A DNA stretch of 5,224 nt from Pseudomonadota bacterium (lineage in GTDB: Bacteria; Pseudomonadota; Gammaproteobacteria; Burkholderiales; Thiobacillaceae). Numbering within the stretch: the first letter of the stretch is position 1; the number at the start of each line of letters is the position of its first letter. The translations under genes and the position numbers were made by a program. The notes beneath the pieces were generated by a model. That model made no database searches, was not told the origin of the DNA, and saw only the letters and a list, made by a program, of their open reading frames with translations. The DNA is taken from contig JAJZRT010000324.1 of NCBI GenBank assembly GCA_021802595.1, positions 1 to 5,224 of the forward strand. The letters are read 5' to 3'. Below are positions 1 through 5,224 of this stretch, one piece after another.

Positions 1-802
<802 letters not shown>

Positions 803-1180
803 CTATTTGCTGTTTCGGCTCGTCGCGGCAGCCAGCCAGGCGAACTGGGCCAGCACCAGCCCCAGCAACAAGGGTAGGGGCGCCAACCGCAGCACGCCGA
901 GCCCCACCGCCAGCAAACCGACCAGCAGGGTCAAGCGCTCGATGCCGACGCGAATGAAGAGCTTGAACAACCGATGCTGATCCCATTCCGGATGATCCAT
1001 CGATTGCCGCTCGCGCCACACCAACACCGCACTCACCGCCAGCGCGACCAGCACGCCATACAGCACCGCCAGTCCCGCATTCACCCCTGCGACCGCTGCG
1101 CCGATCAGCGCAGCCACGGGCGCGAGTAGCGCCTGCGCCCTGGCCACCCGCAGGGCGCCGGTAGGGGTGCCGGTAAACAT
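803..1180 (-). CDS. atpI: F1Fo ATP synthase assembly protein I (AtpI/UncI)
   Basis: This is a 125-residue hydrophobic protein at the head of the ATP synthase genes, directly before atpB, which is the usual place of atpI. Family knowledge: AtpI is a small four-helix membrane protein that helps assemble or stabilise the c-ring and is not part of the finished enzyme. Membrane segments are seen at about residues 17-34, 37-55, 83-99 and 101-119. A polar loop at 56-77 (WRERQSMDHPEWDQHRLFKL) contains the charged residues. The ATG at 1180 is the first possible start: an in-frame TAA lies eight codons upstream. No convincing Shine-Dalgarno is present, and a GTG at residue 12 is the only nearby alternative. 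Sequence conservation in this family is low, so the call rests on length, topology and position. It is separated from parB by a terminator and so probably has its own promoter. Confidence 0.88.
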   Translation of the reverse strand: MFTGTPTGALRVARAQALLAPVAALIGAAVAGVNAGLAVLYGVLVALAVSAVLVWRERQSMDHPEWDQHRLFKLFIRVGIERLTLLVGLLAVGLGVLRLAPLPLLLGLVLAQFAWLAAATSRNSK

Positions 1181-1189
1181 TAGCCAGTT

Positions 1190-1219
1190 ATGATACTTGA
1201 ATTAGTGTGGTCTATGCAA
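1190..1219 (-). promoter_or_regulatory. Candidate sigma70-type promoter for atpI-atpB
   Basis: On the minus strand TTGCAT (1219-1214, 3 of 6 to the -35 consensus) lies 18 bases before TATCAT (1195-1190, 5 of 6 to the -10 consensus). Transcription would start about 2-4 bases before the atpI ATG, giving a nearly leaderless message, which fits the lack of a Shine-Dalgarno there. The -35 element touches the 9-base inverted repeat at 1219-1239. The weak -35 and short leader make this tentative. Confidence 0.3.
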
Positions 1220-1239
1220 TCATCAAGCAGCTTGATGAT
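1219..1239. repeat. Perfect 9-base inverted repeat in the parB-atpI spacer
   Basis: ATCATCAAG (1219-1227) and CTTGATGAT (1231-1239) are exact inverted copies around a 3-base centre. No T-run follows on either strand, so it does not look like an intrinsic terminator. Its place at the edge of a possible -35 element upstream of atpI fits a DNA operator; if transcription begins further upstream it would be an RNA hairpin in the leader. The symmetry is seen; the function is unknown. Confidence 0.5.
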
Positions 1240-1244
1240 GAATT

Positions 1245-1258
1245 TCACTATGTAGTGA
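1245..1258. repeat. Small 6-base inverted repeat in the parB-atpI spacer
   Basis: TCACTA (1245-1250) and TAGTGA (1253-1258) flank a 2-base centre. It lies five bases from the larger inverted repeat at 1219-1239. It does not match parS, as the central CACGTG is absent. It may be a protein-binding half of the regulatory region or a chance palindrome. Confidence 0.3.
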
Positions 1259-1261
1259 TGT

Positions 1262-1289
1262 TGTATAGCGAAAAAAATTCGGCCGGCAA
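1262..1289 (-). promoter_or_regulatory. Alternative, weaker promoter candidate overlapping the parB terminator
   Basis: TTGCCG (1289-1284, 4 of 6) and TATACA (1267-1262, 4 of 6) are separated by 16 bases on the minus strand. If used, it would give atpI a leader of about 75 bases carrying the inverted repeat at 1219-1239. Its -35 element would lie inside the terminator stem. This is a low-confidence alternative to the element at 1190-1219. Confidence 0.15.
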
Positions 1290-1294
1290 GGCCG
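1271..1294 (-). terminator. Intrinsic terminator after parB
   Basis: On the minus strand CGGCC (1294-1290), loop TTGCC, GGCCG (1284-1280) form a 5-pair all-GC stem. It is followed after two bases by seven consecutive T residues (1277-1271). It begins 8 bases beyond the parB TAG. This is the standard form of a Rho-independent terminator and should end the mnmG-rsmG-parA-parB transcript before the ATP synthase genes. The stem is short, so some read-through is possible. Confidence 0.75.
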
Positions 1295-1301
1295 CACGGA
1301 C

Positions 1302-2156
1302 CTAAAGCCGGATCCCGAGTCGCAGCAGCAGCCCTTCCAGTTCCTCGGCGCTGGCGAAATTCAATGTCAGCCTGCCGCCACCCCTGGTGTTCGTTTGCAC
1401 GTGCGCGGTCATGCCGAGCGCGTCCGACAGGGCCTCCTCCAGCCGCAGGATATCGCGCGAGGCGGGGTGCCTGGCCGGCGTGGCCGCCGTCGCGTCCTTC
1501 AGGCGCGCCACCCGGCGTTCGACCTCGCGCACCGACAGTCCCCGGGTCTCGATTTCATGCGCCAGCTCCCGCTGTGCATTCGCGTGCAGGGGCAGCAGTG
1601 CGCGCGCATGGCCCATTTCGATCAGCCCTGCGGTGAGCATGTCCTGCACAGGGTGCGACAGGTTCAGCAGGCGCAGCAGATTGGACACCGCCGCGCGCGA
1701 TTTGCCGACCGCCTGCGCAACCGCGTCGTGGGTCATGCCGAACTCGTGGATCAGGCGCTGCAGGCCGTGCGCCTCGTCGATGGCATTGAGGTCCTCGCGC
1801 TGGATGTTTTCGATCAGCGCCATCGCCGCCACGGCATCATCGGCGACCTCACGCACCAGCACCGGAATTTCGCTCAAGCCGGCGATCTGCGCTGCGCGCC
1901 AGCGCCGCTCGCCGGCGATGATTTCATAACCGCCGGCAATTTCCCGCGCCAGAATCGGCTGCATCAGCCCCTGAGCACGGATCGAATCGGCCAGCTCCTG
2001 CAGCGACTCGCTGTCCATCTGGGTGCGCGGCTGATATTTGCCCGGCGCCAGTTGCCCCACCTTCATCATGCGCAGGTCGCCCTGCGGCGGCGCGGCATTG
2101 TCCTCGCCGCCCAGCAGCGCGTCGAGTCCGCGCCCAAGTCCCTTGAGTTTGGCCAT
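1302..2156 (-). CDS. parB: Chromosome partitioning protein ParB (Spo0J family)
   Basis: ParB is the CTP-dependent clamp that loads at parS, spreads along nearby DNA and activates the ParA ATPase to move the origin region. The 284-residue protein has all parts in order. An N-terminal ParA-contacting peptide (LKGLGRGLDALLGG) is at 4-17. The ParB/Srx CTP-binding fold follows, with YQPR (41-44), GERRWRAA (82-89) and ENIQRE (116-121). A helix-turn-helix lies at about 142-165 (MTHDAVAQAVGKSRAAVSNL), followed by GHARALL (182-188). The dimerisation domain is at about 235-284. The ATG at 2156 is chosen because it overlaps the parA stop (TAATG), is preceded 7 bases earlier by AAGGGGA, and gives the conserved N-terminus; a longer open frame upstream is just the antisense-free shadow of parA. 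It is the last gene of its block, followed by a terminator. A target parS lies at 4029-4044. Confidence 0.97.
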   Translation of the reverse strand: MAKLKGLGRGLDALLGGEDNAAPPQGDLRMMKVGQLAPGKYQPRTQMDSESLQELADSIRAQGLMQPILAREIAGGYEIIAGERRWRAAQIAGLSEIPVLVREVADDAVAAMALIENIQREDLNAIDEAHGLQRLIHEFGMTHDAVAQAVGKSRAAVSNLLRLLNLSHPVQDMLTAGLIEMGHARALLPLHANAQRELAHEIETRGLSVREVERRVARLKDATAATPARHPASRDILRLEEALSDALGMTAHVQTNTRGGGRLTLNFASAEELEGLLLRLGIRL

Positions 2157-2941
2157 TATGCAGTCCCCTTTGCCGTGATGCCTGCGCGTTTCAACGTTTC
2201 CTCGGCCAGTTCCATGTACGCTTTCGCACCCTTGCACTGGCGGTCGTAGGCCAGCACCGGCAAGCCGTGGCTCGGCGCCTCGGCCAGGCGGACATTGCGC
2301 GGGATCACGGTGTCGTACACCTTGTCGCCGAAATGCTGCTTGATCTGGTCCGACACCTGCTGGGCCAGCGTACTGCGCGGATCGAACATCACGCGCAGCA
2401 GGCCTTCGATCTGGATGGCCGGGTTCAGGCGCTGCTTCACTTTCTTGATGGTGGCGACCAGGTCGGTCAACCCCTCCAGCGCGTAGTACTCGCACTGCAT
2501 CGGGATCAGCACCGCCTCCGCCGCGGCGAAGGCGTTGACCGTGAGCAGGTTGAGTGTCGGCGGGCAATCCATCAGGATGAAATCGTAGTCGTCGGCCACC
2601 TGCGCCAGCGCGACCTTCAGGCGCAGGTCACGCTGCTCCAGGTTCACCAGGTCGATTTCCGCGCCCGCCAGCTCACGGTTGGCCGGAATGACGTCGAAGT
2701 GGCCGGGCTCGGAACGCATGCGCGCATCGCGCACCGTCACCTGGTTCAACAGGATCTGGTAGACCGTCGGCAGCGCAGTGCGCTTTTCGATGCCCGCCCC
2801 CATGGTCGCGTTGCCTTGCGGATCGAGGTCGGCAAGCAGCACGCGCTGGCCGAGTTCGGCCAGACAGGCGGCGAGGTTGACCGCCGTCGTCGTCTTGCCG
2901 ACGCCGCCTTTTTGATTGGCAATCGCAATGATTTTTGTCAT
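2156..2941 (-). CDS. parA: Chromosome partitioning ATPase ParA (Soj family)
   Basis: ParA is a deviant Walker ATPase that binds DNA non-specifically as an ATP dimer and is released by ParB; gradients of it over the nucleoid pull ParB-parS complexes apart. The 261-residue protein has the deviant Walker A box KGGVGKTT (11-18, with signature Lys11 and catalytic Lys16). It also has the Walker A' segment [10 protein letters not shown] (35-44, Asp40) and Walker B FILMDCPP (121-128, Asp125). Its length and lack of an N-terminal DNA-binding domain mark the small chromosomal type (Soj), not plasmid P1-type ParA. The ATG at 2941 overlaps the rsmG stop (ATGA), and a GGAG at 2953-2950 is 8 bases upstream. 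The stop TAA shares one base with the parB start, so ParA and ParB synthesis are likely coupled. Confidence 0.98.
   Translation of the reverse strand: MTKIIAIANQKGGVGKTTTAVNLAACLAELGQRVLLADLDPQGNATMGAGIEKRTALPTVYQILLNQVTVRDARMRSEPGHFDVIPANRELAGAEIDLVNLEQRDLRLKVALAQVADDYDFILMDCPPTLNLLTVNAFAAAEAVLIPMQCEYYALEGLTDLVATIKKVKQRLNPAIQIEGLLRVMFDPRSTLAQQVSDQIKQHFGDKVYDTVIPRNVRLAEAPSHGLPVLAYDRQCKGAKAYMELAEETLKRAGITAKGTA
2164..2170 (-). promoter_or_regulatory. Ribosome binding site of parB
   Basis: AAGGGGA, 7 bases before the ATG at 2156 and inside the end of parA. It supports the TAATG start of parB over any start further upstream in the same frame. Confidence 0.65.
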
Positions 2942-3564
2942 CCAGCAGGCTCCAGAACGATCAGATGGCGGCTCGCCTCGAGCCCCGGCACGACAAGCGC
3001 ATGGTCAGCGCTCACTTTCACGTCAGCCGGTAACATGGCTATTTCCTCGTGAGGATACAGACCCTTCATCGCCAGCCAGCGGCCACCGGGTTTGAGCAGA
3101 TGGCGGGTCAGGGCGACGAATTCCCGGAGGTCGGAAAACGCACGCGAGGTGATGGCGTCGAAGCCGGTTTCGGGGTAGTAATCCTCCACCCGGCCCGTCA
3201 CCACATTCAGGTTGTCCAGGCCCAGTTCGGCTTTGGCCTGCAGCAGGAAAGCCGTCTTCTTGGCGATGCTGTCGATCAGCGTCACCCGCAACCCGGGCCG
3301 CGCGATCGCCAGCGGAATGCCGGGCAGGCCGCCGCCGCTGCCGACGTCGAGCACTGCCTCGCCCGTGAAAAAAGGCACCGCTGCCAGCGAGTCGAGCAAA
3401 TGGCGGCTCACCATGCGCCCGGCGTCGCGCACCGCGGTCAGGTTGTAGACGCGGTTCCACTTGTCGAGCAGCGCCAGATAGGCCAAGAGCTTCTGTTCGG
3501 CACCGTCGGGCAATGTAAGGTCAAGGGCGGCGATACCCGCCTTCAATTGCTGTTCGATGCTCAC
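2938..3564 (-). CDS. rsmG: 16S rRNA (guanine-527-N7)-methyltransferase RsmG (GidB)
   Basis: RsmG methylates N7 of G527 in the 530 loop of 16S rRNA using S-adenosylmethionine; loss of it in other bacteria gives low-level streptomycin resistance. The 208-residue protein matches the usual length. It shows the family marks: WNRVYNLTA (36-44), RHLLDSL (54-60), the SAM-binding loop [17 protein letters not shown] (71-87), [12 protein letters not shown] (96-107), TSRAF (139-143) and AMKG (165-168). The start is a GTG at 3564 that overlaps the mnmG stop as GTGA; an AAGAAGAG purine stretch just upstream may serve as a weak Shine-Dalgarno. The ATG of parA overlaps its own TGA. The mnmG-rsmG-parAB order is a classical arrangement. 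No damaged motif is seen. Confidence 0.97.
   Translation of the reverse strand: MSIEQQLKAGIAALDLTLPDGAEQKLLAYLALLDKWNRVYNLTAVRDAGRMVSRHLLDSLAAVPFFTGEAVLDVGSGGGLPGIPLAIARPGLRVTLIDSIAKKTAFLLQAKAELGLDNLNVVTGRVEDYYPETGFDAITSRAFSDLREFVALTRHLLKPGGRWLAMKGLYPHEEIAMLPADVKVSADHALVVPGLEASRHLIVLEPAG
2950..2953 (-). promoter_or_regulatory. Ribosome binding site of parA
   Basis: GGAG, 8 bases before the ATG at 2941, located within the last codons of rsmG. It supports the ATGA-overlap start of parA. Confidence 0.6.
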
Positions 3565-5224
3565 GCGCTCTTCTTCTGCTCGTCGGGCCTGAAACCCCGC
3601 TTGGCGTAGACCAGCAGCACCGAGATCGCCGCCGGCGTGATGCCCTGCAGGCGCGCAGCCTGGCCGAGGGTTTCGGGGCGCGCCTTCTGCAGGCGCTGGC
3701 GTACTTCCATCGACAGCCCGGTCAACAGGCTGTAGTCGAGGTCAGGCGGCAGGCGCAGGCTTTCCTGCTCGCGGTGCTTTTCGACCTCCTCGTTCTGGCG
3801 GTCGATGTAGCCCTGGTACTTGGCGGCGATCTCGACCTGCTCGGCGACGCGGCCGTCGTCGACCCCTGCCCCGCCGCCCGGCAGCGCCAGCACCTGCGCG
3901 TAGCCAAGGTTCGGACGGCGCAGGAGATCGAACAGGCTGTATTCGCGCTCGATCGGCTGGCCGATCAGGCGCGTCGCCTCGTCAGCCGGCAGGGTGGACG
4001 GATTGACCCAGGTCGACTTCAGCCGCGCGGTTTCACGTGAAACCGCGTCGCGCTTGCGGTTGAAGGCGTCCCAGCGCGCGTCGTCGATCACACCCAGCTG
4101 CCGCCCGATCTCGGTCAGGCGCATGTCGGCGTTGTCCTCGCGGAGCTGCAGGCGGTATTCGGCGCGGCTGGTGAACATGCGATAGGGCTCGGAAACGCCC
4201 CGCGTGATGAGATCGTCGACCAGAACGCCGAGGTAAGCCTCATGGCGACCCGGGCTCCAGGCATCGCGGCCCTGAACCTGCAGGCCGGCGTTGATGCCCG
4301 CAAGCAGACCCTGCGCGGCGGCCTCCTCGTAACCGGTCGTGCCATTGATCTGGCCGGCGAAGAACAGGCCGGCGATCGACTTGGTCTCCAGCGAGGCCTT
4401 GAGATTGCGCGGATCGTAGTAATCGTACTCGATCGCGTAGCCGGGGCGCAGGATGTGCGCGTGCCCGAGGCCCGGTATCGAACGCACGATGGCGAGCTGC
4501 ACGTCGAAGGGCAGCGAGGTCGAGATGCCGTTGGGATAGATCTCGTGCGTCGTCAGACCCTCGGGCTCGAGGAAGATCTGGTGGCTCGCCTTGTCGGCGA
4601 AGCGGGTGATCTTGTCCTCGATCGATGGGCAGTAGCGCGGCCCCACCCCTTCGATGACGCCGGTGTACATCGGCGAGCGGTCGAGTCCGCCGCGGATGAT
4701 TTCGTGCGTTTCTGCGGTCGTATGCGTGATCCAGCATGGCCGCTGTTCGGGGTGCATCGCGGCCTCGCCCATGAAGGAAAAGATCGGTGCGGGATCGTCG
4801 CCGGGCTGCACCTGGGTCTGGCTGTAATCGATCGTGCGGCCGTCGATGCGAGGCGGCGTGCCGGTCTTCAGCCGCCCGGCCGGCAACCTCAGTTCGCGCA
4901 GGCGCGCGGCCAGCGATACCGCGGGCGGATCGCCCATGCGCCCGGCCTGGAAGTTTTCCAGCCCGACATGGACGAGACCGGCAAGAAAGGTGCCGGCAGT
5001 CAACACCACCGCGCGGCCGGAAAACACGATGCCGAGCTGGGTCTTCACCCCGGCGACGCAGTCGCCCTCCAGCAGCAGGTCGTCGACCGCCTGCTGGAAG
5101 ATCGTGAGGTTGGGCTGGTTTTCCAGGCGCCGACGGATCGCCGCCTTGTACAACACGCGGTCGGCCTGCGCACGGGTCGCGCGCACCGCCGGCCCCTTGG
5201 ACGAATTGAGCGTGCGAAACTGGA
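3561..5224 (-). CDS. mnmG: tRNA uridine 5-carboxymethylaminomethyl modification enzyme MnmG (GidA), 5' end missing
   Basis: MnmG, with MnmE, installs the 5-(carboxy)aminomethyl group on the wobble uridine (U34) of several tRNAs, using FAD and methylene-tetrahydrofolate. The frame is open to the window edge; 553 residues are visible, beginning [20 protein letters not shown]. Compared by memory with the 629-residue E. coli protein, about 79 N-terminal residues are missing, including the FAD-binding GGGHAG loop and the first catalytic cysteine. Visible family marks are [12 protein letters not shown] (visible residues 116-127), FSFMG, the second conserved cysteine in PCWITHT (visible Cys163), [50 protein letters not shown] and [13 protein letters not shown]. 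The C-terminal helical domain for MnmE/tRNA contact ends [20 protein letters not shown] at 5186 can be read as a start but is an internal valine in PAVRATRAQ. The segment DAVSRETAR (codons around 4029-4044) is encoded by a parS site. Confidence 0.98.
   Translation of the reverse strand, partial: QFRTLNSSKGPAVRATRAQADRVLYKAAIRRRLENQPNLTIFQQAVDDLLLEGDCVAGVKTQLGIVFSGRAVVLTAGTFLAGLVHVGLENFQAGRMGDPPAVSLAARLRELRLPAGRLKTGTPPRIDGRTIDYSQTQVQPGDDPAPIFSFMGEAAMHPEQRPCWITHTTAETHEIIRGGLDRSPMYTGVIEGVGPRYCPSIEDKITRFADKASHQIFLEPEGLTTHEIYPNGISTSLPFDVQLAIVRSIPGLGHAHILRPGYAIEYDYYDPRNLKASLETKSIAGLFFAGQINGTTGYEEAAAQGLLAGINAGLQVQGRDAWSPGRHEAYLGVLVDDLITRGVSEPYRMFTSRAEYRLQLREDNADMRLTEIGRQLGVIDDARWDAFNRKRDAVSRETARLKSTWVNPSTLPADEATRLIGQPIEREYSLFDLLRRPNLGYAQVLALPGGGAGVDDGRVAEQVEIAAKYQGYIDRQNEEVEKHREQESLRLPPDLDYSLLTGLSMEVRQRLQKARPETLGQAARLQGITPAAISVLLVYAKRGFRPDEQKKSA
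4029..4044. promoter_or_regulatory. parS: parS centromere site inside mnmG
   Basis: GGTTTCACGTGAAACC matches the bacterial chromosomal parS consensus TGTTTCACGTGAAACA at 14 of 16 positions, including the whole 14-base core; only the outermost pair differs and still stays symmetric. The perfect palindrome extends to 22 bases (4026-4047). It is the expected loading site of the ParB encoded at 2156-1302 and lies about 1.1 kb upstream of parA. In the mnmG reading frame it encodes Val-Ser-Arg-Glu-Thr (visible residues 394-398), in a region between conserved blocks where the E. coli protein has a different sequence. The site is seen directly; binding is inferred from the strong conservation of parS across bacteria. 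Confidence 0.93.

Noticed and set aside
1219..1239. The 9-base inverted repeat as an intrinsic terminator
   Set aside because: The stem is AT-rich and no T-run follows on either strand; the terminator at 1271-1294 already serves parB.
1245..1258. The spacer palindrome TCACTA-TG-TAGTGA as a degenerate parS
   Set aside because: It lacks the central CACGTG and the A/T tracts in the right places.
1181..1301. Replication origin or DnaA-box cluster in the AT-richer spacer
   Set aside because: No TTATCCACA-like boxes are seen on either strand; the neighbourhood fits an origin-proximal region but the origin itself is not here.
2157..2567. Upstream extension of the parB frame to 2567 (421 residues)
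   Set aside because: The extra 137 residues overlap parA entirely and are a frame-shifted shadow of it; the TAATG start at 2156 has a ribosome site and gives the conserved ParB N-terminus.
3016..3023. A second parS site in rsmG (TTTCACGT)
   Set aside because: Only one half of the palindrome is present; about 10 of 16 positions match the consensus, which is within chance.
1395..3052. Long open frames on the plus strand opposite parB and parA (1395-2249 and 2267-3052), and similar ones opposite atpB, rsmG and mnmG
   Set aside because: They are antisense to genes with intact, recognisable motifs, have low-complexity Arg/Gln/His-rich translations typical of GC-rich shadows, and show no ribosome sites or family resemblance.
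5184..5186. GTG at 5186 as the start of mnmG
   Set aside because: The frame continues upstream with [12 protein letters not shown], which is conserved MnmG sequence; the GTG is an internal valine codon and the real start lies outside the window.

Overview
This window is an ordinary, well-conserved piece of bacterial core genome. All six genes lie on the minus strand, so they read from the right end of the window to the left: mnmG (5' end missing), rsmG, parA, parB, atpI and atpB (3' end missing). GC-rich codon use, the gene order (MnmG/RsmG tRNA and rRNA modification, then ParAB segregation, then the F1Fo ATP synthase operon) and the AtpB N-terminal sequence point to a betaproteobacterium. 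The closest resemblance I can judge by eye is to Nitrosomonadales/Thiobacillus-type organisms; this is an inference without a database search. In such genomes this cluster commonly lies near the chromosome origin, but no origin or DnaA-box cluster is visible here.

Layout in the direction of transcription. (1) 5224-3561: mnmG, with 553 codons visible and about 79 missing. A near-consensus parS centromere sits inside its coding sequence at 4029-4044. (2) 3564-2938: rsmG, with a GTG start overlapping the mnmG stop (GTGA). (3) 2941-2156: parA, whose ATG overlaps the rsmG stop (ATGA). (4) 2156-1302: parB, whose ATG overlaps the parA stop (TAATG). These four genes therefore form one gap-free, translationally coupled block, closed by an intrinsic terminator at 1294-1271. 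(5) 1301-1181: a 121-base, AT-richer intergenic region with the terminator, two inverted repeats and candidate promoters for the ATP synthase genes. (6) 1180-803: atpI. (7) 802-713: a 90-base gap that begins with a strong GC-rich hairpin. (8) 712-1: atpB, running off the window.

How the parts work together. MnmG and RsmG tune translation (tRNA wobble uridine and 16S rRNA G527 modification). ParA and ParB segregate the chromosome origin region, and the site ParB is expected to bind (parS) lies about 1.1 kb upstream of parA within mnmG, so the window holds a complete ParA-ParB-parS system. AtpI and AtpB start the ATP synthase operon. I see no mobile element, CRISPR array, RNA gene or undescribed system. 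The points worth a second look are the intragenic parS, the hairpin between atpI and atpB, and the palindrome-rich parB-atpI spacer.
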